From DATBHW01 sp035307385 (GTDB lineage Bacteria; Chloroflexota; Ktedonobacteria; Ktedonobacterales; DATBGS01), in the NCBI GenBank assembly GCA_035307385.1, contig DATGID010000100.1, positions 113,905-177,904 of the forward strand: a stretch of 64,000 bases of DNA, read 5' to 3'. Shown here piece after piece: positions 27,101-33,865 of the stretch (position 1 is its first letter; each line of letters begins with the position of its first letter). The notes under the pieces were generated by a model that ran no database searches, had not been told where the DNA came from, and worked only from the letters and a program-made list of their open reading frames with translations. Both the position numbers and the translations under genes were made by a program.

Positions 27101-27313
27101 CGTCACCGTCACCTGCCCACTGCGTTCGCCCTCGCGTACAAACTGCGCCTGGTTGTATGGGAGGTAATCAAACAGCGCAAACCCGATAGCTTCAACCAGC
27201 GTCGTCTTCCCAGCGCCATTTTGACCGCGAATCGCGGTCGTCCCCCGGCGCAGTTCAACGCTGGCATGGCGATAACTCTTAATATTTTCAAGTTCAACTC
27301 TGGTGATGAACAT
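24179..27313 (-). CDS. sbcC: SbcC/Rad50-like SMC-family ATPase
   Basis: A 1044-residue ATPase of the Mre11-Rad50 DNA repair complex. The N-terminal half-head has NIKSYRHASVEL and the Walker A GQNGAGKTTLVEAIGFALF. Two long coiled coils flank a central hook near residue 520 with GHCPFLKEPCLN, i.e. CX6C instead of the usual CXXC. The C-terminal half-head has the ABC signature LSGGEQMSAALAVRLALL and Walker B VAFFDEPTQSMD. AGGGGATAGG lies before the ATG at 27313, and an extended -10 lies about 145 bases upstream. The next gene, nurA, is co-transcribed; the nuclease partner sbcD is nearby on the other strand. Confidence 0.93.
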   Translation of the reverse strand: MFITRVELENIKSYRHASVELRRGTTAIRGQNGAGKTTLVEAIGFALFDYLPYNQAQFVREGERSGQVTVTFKSGVDDVEYAVVRRCGTPSAWYVYDPQIDKRLVEQKADVIDWLREHLPLQGEIELGAFFSDALGVQQGTFTSDFLAAPAIRKRKFDALLQIEDYRKAFEKLRDTQSHLQQSAHEADLRVQALETETAHVAVWRDELAAQRDELDAGTGRLFALEDEREQAEQQRAAFDRLEKEIEKLASDAAAAEGKWELAKQTLDQATHDLDEAQAAQRTLEANAEDYTLYQESQVALQVAYAQQRIQQDLRERQAVQQRERATAQANAQHAEVQLAQASEAQRKLKMLAPLVKEQARLEQQISVAQQQIKHLLDVEQVHMRLEADCARLAEEVTKQAQRIAEIETQRAEAALLAERRDEVERLSLEVKRRSDWERELPEVRGSLDGAEAQRQKADAAVMKRKADVDKLLANQAVVATLPKLEREWNELRQQVMLLTGNIKRHNESKLQSAGGHCPFLKEPCLNIRQKGMLSLETYFDGLIARDQAALVPLEAREAALDQQVQDVRLKKSYVDRLDEYEQRLLEARDQQEHLRQEMQRLKTREQELVTQLNAASKNAAKLPQAQALLQRSDDADKEVRMLAGLLSQHESAQRHLDGQRQRLEQLSTERLELAGAPAREAEASQQLSALGDPRREYAQQEGIAAQEEGARELLQSASLQVSLADEAFADLEVQLAPYIGLDERIMQLNQQTQQSRSGYQTYLTYEQMAGKTPERQRAHDAALKAARLAHECYARARQQHATKAASYDPQALVEARQRVEYLVGAWAELREKLRGLREEIGKKEQQIAAVQEKLAELDAAKAERAELGETREMLQQFRETIRDAGPHVMKELLKQISKGANRIFGDILGDRSVELSWEEDYEIVLRTRGQERSFAQLSGGEQMSAALAVRLALLKTLAKLDVAFFDEPTQSMDETRRGNLAEQIRRVRGFNQLIVISHDDTFEQGLDSVIYLQKRDGETVIGDADMALAGSLVEIGIDGAGDY

Positions 27314-27454
27314 GCAAGCCTATCCCCTGGCAATGAGATAAGAATACCTGTCTTTTTTCTCACTATTCTGAAGAAGGGCAAGAAAAGTGGTAATCCGCGA
27401 ACGTATAACCCGGCAGCGGTAGTTCAGCCATGCTCAGCCCTGGCCTATCAGTCT

Positions 27455-27463
27455 ATTATAGCA
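27455..27463 (-). promoter_or_regulatory. Extended -10 promoter of sbcC-nurA operon
   Basis: TGC followed by a perfect TATAAT (27460-27455) on the minus strand, about 140 bases before the sbcC ATG. Confidence 0.5.
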
Positions 27464-27505
27464 TAGCTGCCCCGATTTACCGGCTGCCTCATCAGTAACA
27501 GCGAC

Positions 27506-27534
27506 TTGCCACTCTTGAGGGCCTCTGTTACAAT
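27506..27534 (+). promoter_or_regulatory. Promoter for first DUF4190 gene
   Basis: TTGCCA (27506-27511), a 17-base spacer and TACAAT (27529-27534), giving a leader of about 65 bases. Confidence 0.55.
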
Positions 27535-27603
27535 GGAGGGGCAATGCGGGTAAACTGGCGTCCTTTTAATGAAAGGAGATTGCCCGCTGGTGAGGGAGGT
27601 ACT

Positions 27604-28056
27604 ATGAGCAATCCATATCCGCCACCTTATGGCTCAGACCCATACCAACAGCCTCAAACCGGCTACTCACAGCCCCAGGGTGACTACTCGCAATACCAAC
27701 AGTCAGGCTATGGGCAGCCGGCCTATGGACAGACAGGCTATGGACAACCAGTCTACGCGCAGCAGCCAGTTCTGGTTGCCCAACCACAGACGAACAACAA
27801 GGCCGTTGTTGCGCTCATTCTGGGGATATGCTGCTATGTTGTCGGCGGAACCATCCTGACTGGTATTCCAGCGATCATCGTCGGCCACATGGCTATGCGG
27901 GAAATCGATGCCAGCGGGGGTACCCAGGGCGGCAAGCCGCTGGCGCTCATCGGCCTCATCCTTGGATATGTTGCTGTCGCGGGCACGCTTATCGCCTGCC
28001 TGTTTATTGGCATCTTTGTCCTTGGTATTTTTGGCGCAGCCGCTACCCAACATTAG
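27604..28056 (+). CDS. DUF4190-domain protein with Tyr/Gln-rich tail (copy 1)
   Basis: A 150-residue membrane protein. The first ~60 residues are low-complexity, with repeated QxGYGQP-like units, and probably disordered. Residues ~65-145 match DUF4190: helix KAVVALILGICCYVVGG, the cytoplasmic-type loop GHMAMREIDASGGTQGGKPLA, and a second helix. The function is unknown. GGGAGG precedes the ATG. A second copy follows 263 bases downstream on the same strand, with its own leader and a terminator in between, so they look like a local duplication. Confidence 0.8.
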   Translation: MSNPYPPPYGSDPYQQPQTGYSQPQGDYSQYQQSGYGQPAYGQTGYGQPVYAQQPVLVAQPQTNNKAVVALILGICCYVVGGTILTGIPAIIVGHMAMREIDASGGTQGGKPLALIGLILGYVAVAGTLIACLFIGIFVLGIFGAAATQH

Positions 28057-28092
28057 CTTTCAGCAGCGCCGCGCGCTGCTTAACTACCAATA

Positions 28093-28124
28093 AAGAGGGC
28101 CGCCGAGCAGCCCTCTTGTTTTAT
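28093..28124 (+). terminator. Rho-independent terminator
   Basis: An eight-base stem aagagggc / gccctctt with a nine-base loop is followed by gttttattt, 37 bases after the first DUF4190 stop. Confidence 0.75.
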
Positions 28125-28318
28125 TTGCCTGCAACCCCGCATGGCATGCTTACCTCTTGCTTCTTCCTGCCTCAGCACTAATCCTCTGTAGGAGTCTTAA
28201 CGACATCGTAGGAGCAGCAAGGGGTCCGTAGCCTGGTGTGATAGAATGTGCTGAGAAGCACAGAGCGTGAGCACATAATCATCTGAGCGCCAAGCTACTT
28301 TGATCTGGGGGAGTATTT

Positions 28319-28786
28319 ATGAGCAATCCATACCAGCCCGACCCCTATAGCTCCTCATCGAGCTATGACCCGTATAGCCAGCAACCGGATACCTATCCCC
28401 AATATAGCCAGCCATCAGACCCGTACCCTCCGTCCGTTCCAGCAGCAAACCCCTACGGACAATATAGCCAGCCACCACTCTATGCGCAGCCAGTACAACC
28501 AGTCTATGTTCAACCGGTCATTGTTGGTCAGCCAACCAACGGGAAAGCCACTGCCGCGATGATCCTGGGGCTGCTCGTTTTTGTCACCTGGTTCGTTACA
28601 GGCATTCCCGCCGTCATCCTGGGCCATATGGCTTTGGGCGAGATCAATGCCAGCGGTGGCGCGCAGGGGGGCCGAGGGCAGGCCATTACCGGTCTGGTGC
28701 TGGGCTATCTCTCCCTCGGCACGCTGGTCTGTATCTGCCTCTATTTTGTTCTGATCGCGGCGAGCGCAGGGGGCAGCCCCAGCTAA
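28319..28786 (+). CDS. DUF4190-domain protein with Tyr/Pro/Ser-rich tail (copy 2)
   Basis: A 155-residue paralogue of the preceding gene. The N-terminal ~75 residues are Tyr/Pro/Ser/Gln-rich (DPYSSSSSYDPYSQQPD) and lack charged residues other than Asp. Two membrane helices (TAAMILGLLVFVTWFVTGIP and the C-terminal one) flank the DUF4190 loop GHMALGEINASGGAQGGRGQA. Both copies start with MSNPY, but their tails differ more than their membrane parts. GGGGGAG lies before the ATG. Function unknown; the disordered tail may bind partners or promote clustering. Confidence 0.8.
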   Translation: MSNPYQPDPYSSSSSYDPYSQQPDTYPQYSQPSDPYPPSVPAANPYGQYSQPPLYAQPVQPVYVQPVIVGQPTNGKATAAMILGLLVFVTWFVTGIPAVILGHMALGEINASGGAQGGRGQAITGLVLGYLSLGTLVCICLYFVLIAASAGGSPS

Positions 28787-28908
28787 GGGTCAGCAGACCC
28801 ATCTCAGGGGACACATTTCCTCAAAGAAGTGATTGCTCCCCTGCACCAGACTCTTGCACAGATCAGGCATATTCGCTCGCCGAGCCGAGCCTGCGGAAGC
28901 GTATTGGC

Positions 28909-30264
28909 ATGACCACCACATCTGAAGAGATTCGCCTGATTGTGCTGCTGTTGCTCATCTCTCTGGCGGTAGCACTGGCTGCGCGCTGGGCCAGGCTGCC
29001 GTATACCCTGGGGCTAGTCGTCGTGGGAATAGGAATCGGCCTCTTCCACCTGCTGCCGGGAATTGCCCTCACCCCAGACCTGGTGCTGCTGATCTTTCTG
29101 CCCCCACTGCTTTTTGAGGGCGCCTGGAACCTGGAGCAGCGGGAACTCCTGCGCAACTGGCTGCCCATTTTCTTGCTCGCTGGTCCAGGGCTGGGTATCT
29201 CCGTTGCTATCGTGGGACTTATCCTGCACGTCGCCGTCGGCCTCGAGTGGTCCGTCGCTTTCTTGCTGGGTGCCATCATCTCGCCAACTGATCCCATCGC
29301 CGTACTGGCGCTGCTGCGGCAGATAGGGCTGTCTACCCGGCTGCGTATCTTAATCGAAGGGGAAAGCCTCTTCAATGATGGCGTGGCCGCCGCCGTCACT
29401 CAGACACTGCTGCTTGTCGTCCTGAGCAGCGCGACTGCCAGCGCCAACCTGGTCAGCATCGGTGGCGCTTCCAACGGCAGCACGCCAAGCCTGCCCGCAC
29501 TCTCTGGCCCGGCCTTTGCAGAAGTGTTCAGCGTTGATCTGCTGCGGCTGGTGGGTGGGGGCATTGGCTTGGGACTGCTGATTGGCTTGATTGTCAGCCG
29601 ACTGGTACGCCATGTAAACGATCACCTGATCGAAACCACCATTACCGTCGTCGTTGCCTATGGCGTCTATCTGGTGGGTGATCTCGCGCAAGTTTCTGGT
29701 ATTCTAGCCGTCATCACCGCTGGACTGGTCCTGGGCAGCTATGGGCGGAAAACCGGTATGTCCGCGGCAACGCAAGAGGCTGTTGATGGCTTTTGGGAGT
29801 TTGCCGCCTATATTGCCAACTCGCTGCTCTTCCTGCTCATGGGCCTGGAAATCGGCCAGCATCCCAACACACAAGGCATCGTTCCCGTCATCTGGGCCGT
29901 GCTGAGCGTCGTTGCCGGGCGCGCGCTGATGATCTATCTCTTTATCCCCCTGTATAATTTCCTGGCGTCATGCTTGCAGGGGAAGAAAGCCGCCGCATAC
30001 ATCGCTCCCGGCCCCATTCCGCGGCGTTGGCGTCTGGTGCTGCTGAGCGCAGGTTTGCGCGGCGCGCTCTCGCTGGCCCTGGCGCTGGCCTTGCCCGTAT
30101 CGACCCCCCAGCGCGACATGCTCATTATCATTGTCTATGGGGTGGTGCTGGTGACCTTGTTAGGCCAGGGCTTTGGTTTACGCTTCCTGCTCCCCTTGTT
30201 TCGGCGTGAAAGCAGAACGATTCCACCGGAGCCTGGTGAAGAGCCACTCGGCGAACAGTCATAG
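28909..30264 (+). CDS. CPA1-family Na+/H+ antiporter (NhaP/NHE-like)
   Basis: A 451-residue transporter with 12 or so hydrophobic helices, which exchanges cytoplasmic Na+ (or K+) for H+. Signature motifs include LIFLPPLLFEGAWNL (TM3-like), AIISPTDPIAVLALL, and LIEGESLFNDGVAAAV, which holds the conserved Asn-Asp pair of CPA1 antiporters. Near the C-terminus is RGALSLALALALP. There is no long cytoplasmic tail, so regulation by a C-terminal domain is unlikely. The ribosome-binding site is weak (GGAAG). It is followed by ftsH after 98 bases; ftsH has its own promoter. Confidence 0.93.
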   Translation: MTTTSEEIRLIVLLLLISLAVALAARWARLPYTLGLVVVGIGIGLFHLLPGIALTPDLVLLIFLPPLLFEGAWNLEQRELLRNWLPIFLLAGPGLGISVAIVGLILHVAVGLEWSVAFLLGAIISPTDPIAVLALLRQIGLSTRLRILIEGESLFNDGVAAAVTQTLLLVVLSSATASANLVSIGGASNGSTPSLPALSGPAFAEVFSVDLLRLVGGGIGLGLLIGLIVSRLVRHVNDHLIETTITVVVAYGVYLVGDLAQVSGILAVITAGLVLGSYGRKTGMSAATQEAVDGFWEFAAYIANSLLFLLMGLEIGQHPNTQGIVPVIWAVLSVVAGRALMIYLFIPLYNFLASCLQGKKAAAYIAPGPIPRRWRLVLLSAGLRGALSLALALALPVSTPQRDMLIIIVYGVVLVTLLGQGFGLRFLLPLFRRESRTIPPEPGEEPLGEQS

Positions 30265-30289
30265 AACAGGTGGGCATCCGCTGGTGTTG

Positions 30290-30298
30290 TGTTATAAT
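30290..30298 (+). promoter_or_regulatory. Extended -10 promoter for ftsH
   Basis: TGT plus a perfect TATAAT (30293-30298), 65 bases before the ATG pair at 30363. Confidence 0.55.
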
Positions 30299-30362
30299 CA
30301 AGGGTGACGCATCTGGACCCCTTACCAGGTCGGCTGTCTGTTCAAAGTTGGAGGCCCAGCGC

Positions 30363-32333
30363 ATGATGAGTGGAAAATGGATCAGGAGCAGCGTATGGCT
30401 CGTTGTCATCATCGCCGTCCTGCTGCTGCTGTTTCTGATCTTTCGATCAAATACAACGGTCACTGATGTCAACATTTCCCAACTGATTTCCGATGTGCAG
30501 AAGGATGTCCAAAACCATTATTACAACGATAAAATTGTCATCGACAGCAACAAAGTCACGGTGACCCTGCACAATGGCACCCAGGAAGACGCAACCGTTG
30601 ATGATAATTTCGTCATCACCCAGGTACTCAAGGATAATAACATCGCCTACGCGCCCTATACCGACGCGAACGGTGCCACTCATCCAGCCGTTGTGGTTCT
30701 CCAATACCAGCCGCCGAGCACCTTCAGCTATCTGCTGAATATCCTCACCGCGTTCCTGCCGTTCCTCATCATCGGCGGTGTGCTGATCTTCATGATGCGT
30801 CAGGCCCAGGGCAGCAACAATCAAGCGCTCTCGTTTGGCAAGAGCCGCGCGCGCATGTTCATGGGCAACAAGCCCACCGTCACCTTTGCCGACGTGGCGG
30901 GGGTAGACGAGGCCAAACAGGAACTGCAAGAAGTTGTCGAGTTCCTGAAATACCCCGACAAATTTGCTGCCGTTGGCGCGCGTATCCCGCGTGGCGTACT
31001 GCTGGTCGGCCCGCCAGGAACCGGCAAGACCTTGATTAGCCGGGCAGTTGCAGGCGAAGCGGGCGTCCCCTTCTTCAGCATCAGCGGCTCCGAGTTTGTC
31101 GAGATGTTCGTAGGCGTCGGCGCTTCTCGCGTGCGCGACCTCTTCGACCAAGCCAAGCGCAACTCTCCCTGCATCGTGTTTGTCGATGAAATCGACGCCG
31201 TAGGCCGCCAGCGCGGCGCGGGTCTTGGTGGCTCGCACGACGAGCGCGAGCAAACGCTGAATCAGATTCTGGTCGAAATGGACGGCTTTGATACCAATAC
31301 CAACGTGATTGTCATCGCTGCCACGAACCGCCCGGACGTGCTGGACCCGGCTCTGCTGCGCCCAGGCCGCTTTGACCGGCAAGTCGTGCTGGACCGCCCG
31401 GATATCAAGGGCCGCCTGGCAATCTTGCAAGTGCATGCCAAAGGCAAGCCGTTGGATCGCAGCGTACAGCTTGAAACGCTCGCCAAGCAGACGCCCGGCT
31501 TCTCCGGCGCAGACCTTCAGAACTTGCTCAACGAGGCCGCGATTCTTTCCGCCCGGCGCACCAAGCGTACCATCGGCATGAGCGAATTGGAAGAAGCCAT
31601 CGATCGCGTCATCGCCGGGCCGGAGCGCAAGAGCCGCATCATCAGCGAGCGCGAAAAGGCCATCACCGCTTATCACGAGGTCGGCCACGCGCTGGTAGCG
31701 CGCGCATTGCCCAACTGCGACCCGGTGCATAAGGTTTCGATTGTGGCGCGCGGCTCGATGGGTGGCTACACCCGCCTGCTGCCGATGGAAGACCGCTACC
31801 TGAACAGCAAGCCGCAGTTCGAAGATTTCCTGGCCTTCGCCCTGGGTGGTCATGTTGCCGAACTGGTCATCTTTGGCGAAGTCACCACTGGCGCTTCCAA
31901 CGACATCGAGCGTGCCACCGGCATCGCCCGCAAGATGGTCACCGAATACGGCATGAGCAATACCATCGGCCCGATTGCGCTGGGCCACAAGGAAGAAATG
32001 GTCTTCCTGGGCCGCGAGATCGGCGAGCAAAAGAATTACAGCGAGCAAACCGCCCGCGAGATCGATGAAGAGATTCATAACATTATCATGTCCGCCTTTG
32101 CCAAAGCCCACAAAATCCTGACCGAACATAAAGATCGGCTGATTATGATCAGCGAAAAGCTGATTCGTGAAGAGACGCTGGAAGGCGTGGCCTTCGAGGC
32201 GCTCTTCACCGCTGAGATACCTGCCGGTCAATATGGCGCGCCCTCCATCGCTGCACCGCGCTCCAACGGCTCGAATATCGTCGATGCGGATGGGCTGAGC
32301 GACAATCTGTCAACCGGCGAGGCGCGCAACTAG
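30363..32333 (+). CDS. ftsH: ATP-dependent zinc metalloprotease FtsH
   Basis: A 656-residue membrane AAA+ protease that degrades damaged membrane proteins and short-lived cytoplasmic regulators. The N-terminal helix (~10-32), an outer loop with the FtsH extracellular domain, and a second helix (~120-140) are followed by the AAA module. Walker A GPPGTGKT starts at residue 216, then VFVDEIDAVG, and the second region of homology ATNRPDVLDPALLRPGRFDRQ. The zinc protease site is HEVGH (H438-H442). GGAGG lies eight bases before the Met-Met start at 30363. A hairpin terminator follows. Confidence 0.97.
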   Translation: MMSGKWIRSSVWLVVIIAVLLLLFLIFRSNTTVTDVNISQLISDVQKDVQNHYYNDKIVIDSNKVTVTLHNGTQEDATVDDNFVITQVLKDNNIAYAPYTDANGATHPAVVVLQYQPPSTFSYLLNILTAFLPFLIIGGVLIFMMRQAQGSNNQALSFGKSRARMFMGNKPTVTFADVAGVDEAKQELQEVVEFLKYPDKFAAVGARIPRGVLLVGPPGTGKTLISRAVAGEAGVPFFSISGSEFVEMFVGVGASRVRDLFDQAKRNSPCIVFVDEIDAVGRQRGAGLGGSHDEREQTLNQILVEMDGFDTNTNVIVIAATNRPDVLDPALLRPGRFDRQVVLDRPDIKGRLAILQVHAKGKPLDRSVQLETLAKQTPGFSGADLQNLLNEAAILSARRTKRTIGMSELEEAIDRVIAGPERKSRIISEREKAITAYHEVGHALVARALPNCDPVHKVSIVARGSMGGYTRLLPMEDRYLNSKPQFEDFLAFALGGHVAELVIFGEVTTGASNDIERATGIARKMVTEYGMSNTIGPIALGHKEEMVFLGREIGEQKNYSEQTAREIDEEIHNIIMSAFAKAHKILTEHKDRLIMISEKLIREETLEGVAFEALFTAEIPAGQYGAPSIAAPRSNGSNIVDADGLSDNLSTGEARN

Positions 32334-32367
32334 AAAACAGACTGGCGAGCACGCCCGCCAATTAGCA

Positions 32368-32413
32368 AAGGCTCGACAAGGCTGGTGCTCTTGAAAACCT
32401 TGTCGGGCCTTTG
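32368..32413 (+). terminator. Terminator after ftsH
   Basis: A 14-base stem with one G/T mismatch (32368-32381 and 32398-32411) ends in ctttgg, 34 bases after the ftsH stop. Confidence 0.65.
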
Positions 32414-32417
32414 GCTA

Positions 32418-32426
32418 TGCTATAAT
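32418..32426 (+). promoter_or_regulatory. Extended -10 promoter for M16 gene
   Basis: TGC plus a perfect TATAAT (32421-32426), directly after the ftsH terminator and 70 bases before the ATG. Confidence 0.55.
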
Positions 32427-32495
32427 GGGTGGCATGCAATCATATCGTAGGATGCTCGTCTTTCGCGCAACCCTTCCAGAAAGGACCATCTCCCC

Positions 32496-33806
32496 ATGAG
32501 CACTGAAGCGCCAGCAGCCGGAATGTCGGGAGCCAGCGCTCCGCATAATTACTTTTATCATGCTTTCCCCAATGGCTTGCAGGTGGTTGGTCAGCGGATG
32601 CCCAGCCTCAGTTCCGTCACCTTTGGCGTGCAGTTCGGCGCCGGAACCAAAGACGAACCGACGGCGAGCTATGGCCTGGCGCACCTCATGGAATCGATGA
32701 TGTTTCAAGGCACGAAATCGCGCACCGTGCGCCAACTGACCGAAGCCTTTGAAACGCTGGGGGCGCGCAAAGGCGGCAGCGCCAGCACCGAAACCAGCAC
32801 CTACTGGTGCCAGCTTGTGGCGCGGCAGTTGGACCCGGCGCTTGATCTGTTGGCCGACCTGCTGCTGGAGCCAATCTTTCCGACTGAAGAATTTGAGCAA
32901 ATGCGCCAGGTCGCCTTGCAGACCATCCGACGGCGCGAAGATGAGCCGATGTCGCGCCTTTCCGATCTCTTGCTGGAGCAATTTTACCTCGGCTCCAATA
33001 TTGGCCGCCGCATGATCGGCACGCGCGAAAGCGTAGAAGCCCTGACACCAGAGGATTTGCGCACGTTCTGGAACAGGCTCTATCGTCCGGGCAACGCCCT
33101 CTTCGCCATCGCCGGAAACTTCGATTGGGACCACCTCATTCAGCGCCTTGATGATCGCTTTGGCGCGTGGTCTGGCAAGGGCCAGCCAACCGCCGCCGAA
33201 CGTCCCACGCTCGGCAACCGCGTTGTCATCCAACATTTCGATGGACAGCAAGAGCATATCGGGTTGGCTGCCCCCAACGTCACCTATGGTGACCCAGACT
33301 ACTACTCAGCGCAACTCCTCAGCGAAATATTTGGTGGAGGCATGACTTCGCGCCTCTTTGCGGAAGTACGAGAGAAGCGTGGTCTGGTTTATGCTGTCTC
33401 CTCGCGTTTCGGCGCCAGCAGCGTGACGGGGCGGTTTCACCTGTACGCGGGAACAACCCCTGAAAAGGCGCACGAGACGATGCAGGTGATGATTGAGGAA
33501 ATGCGCAAGTTGGAAACCGAAGGCGTCACCGAAGACGAACTGCGCCGCGCCAAAGTGCAGCTCAAAAGCGAACTGGTGATGCACGCCGAAACATCCAGCG
33601 CTCGCATGGGAGCTATTGCTCACTCCTGGTGGTTCGAGCATCGCTTAAAGACCATTCAGGAGGTGCGCGAAGCGGTTGACGCCGTCACCCGCGAGCAAAT
33701 CCTGGGGCTGCTCAAGCGCTTCCCGCTCACCGAGCCGCTTGTTGTCACCGCCATTGGTCCGTGTTCCCGCGAACAACTGACGGATGGCTTAGGCATCAAA
33801 GGCTAG
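32496..33806 (+). CDS. M16-family peptidase homologue without zinc site
   Basis: A 436-residue M16 (pitrilysin/processing peptidase) fold protein with both halves of the duplicated domain. Where active members have HxxEH, this protein reads H63-L-M-E66-S67, so the second His ligand is lost. The third-ligand region reads ALQTIRRREDEP rather than the usual LEEI-type sequence, so the Glu appears lost too. Elsewhere the family is well kept: YRPGNALFAIAGNF, YGDPDYYSAQLLSEIFGGGMTSRLF and EVREKRGLVYAVSS. Non-catalytic M16 chains normally pair with an active one, but no second copy is in the window. It lies 59 bases before the molybdoenzyme gene. Confidence 0.85.
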   Translation: MSTEAPAAGMSGASAPHNYFYHAFPNGLQVVGQRMPSLSSVTFGVQFGAGTKDEPTASYGLAHLMESMMFQGTKSRTVRQLTEAFETLGARKGGSASTETSTYWCQLVARQLDPALDLLADLLLEPIFPTEEFEQMRQVALQTIRRREDEPMSRLSDLLLEQFYLGSNIGRRMIGTRESVEALTPEDLRTFWNRLYRPGNALFAIAGNFDWDHLIQRLDDRFGAWSGKGQPTAAERPTLGNRVVIQHFDGQQEHIGLAAPNVTYGDPDYYSAQLLSEIFGGGMTSRLFAEVREKRGLVYAVSSRFGASSVTGRFHLYAGTTPEKAHETMQVMIEEMRKLETEGVTEDELRRAKVQLKSELVMHAETSSARMGAIAHSWWFEHRLKTIQEVREAVDAVTREQILGLLKRFPLTEPLVVTAIGPCSREQLTDGLGIKG

Positions 33807-33865
33807 CGCTACCTCCTCAAGAGGAACCAGGCACGCCCGATGGATTGACACCAAAGGAACTGCAT

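Noticed and set aside
30447..32231. 594-codon minus-strand ORF opposite ftsH
   Set aside because: Shadow of ftsH caused by codon bias; no known domain.
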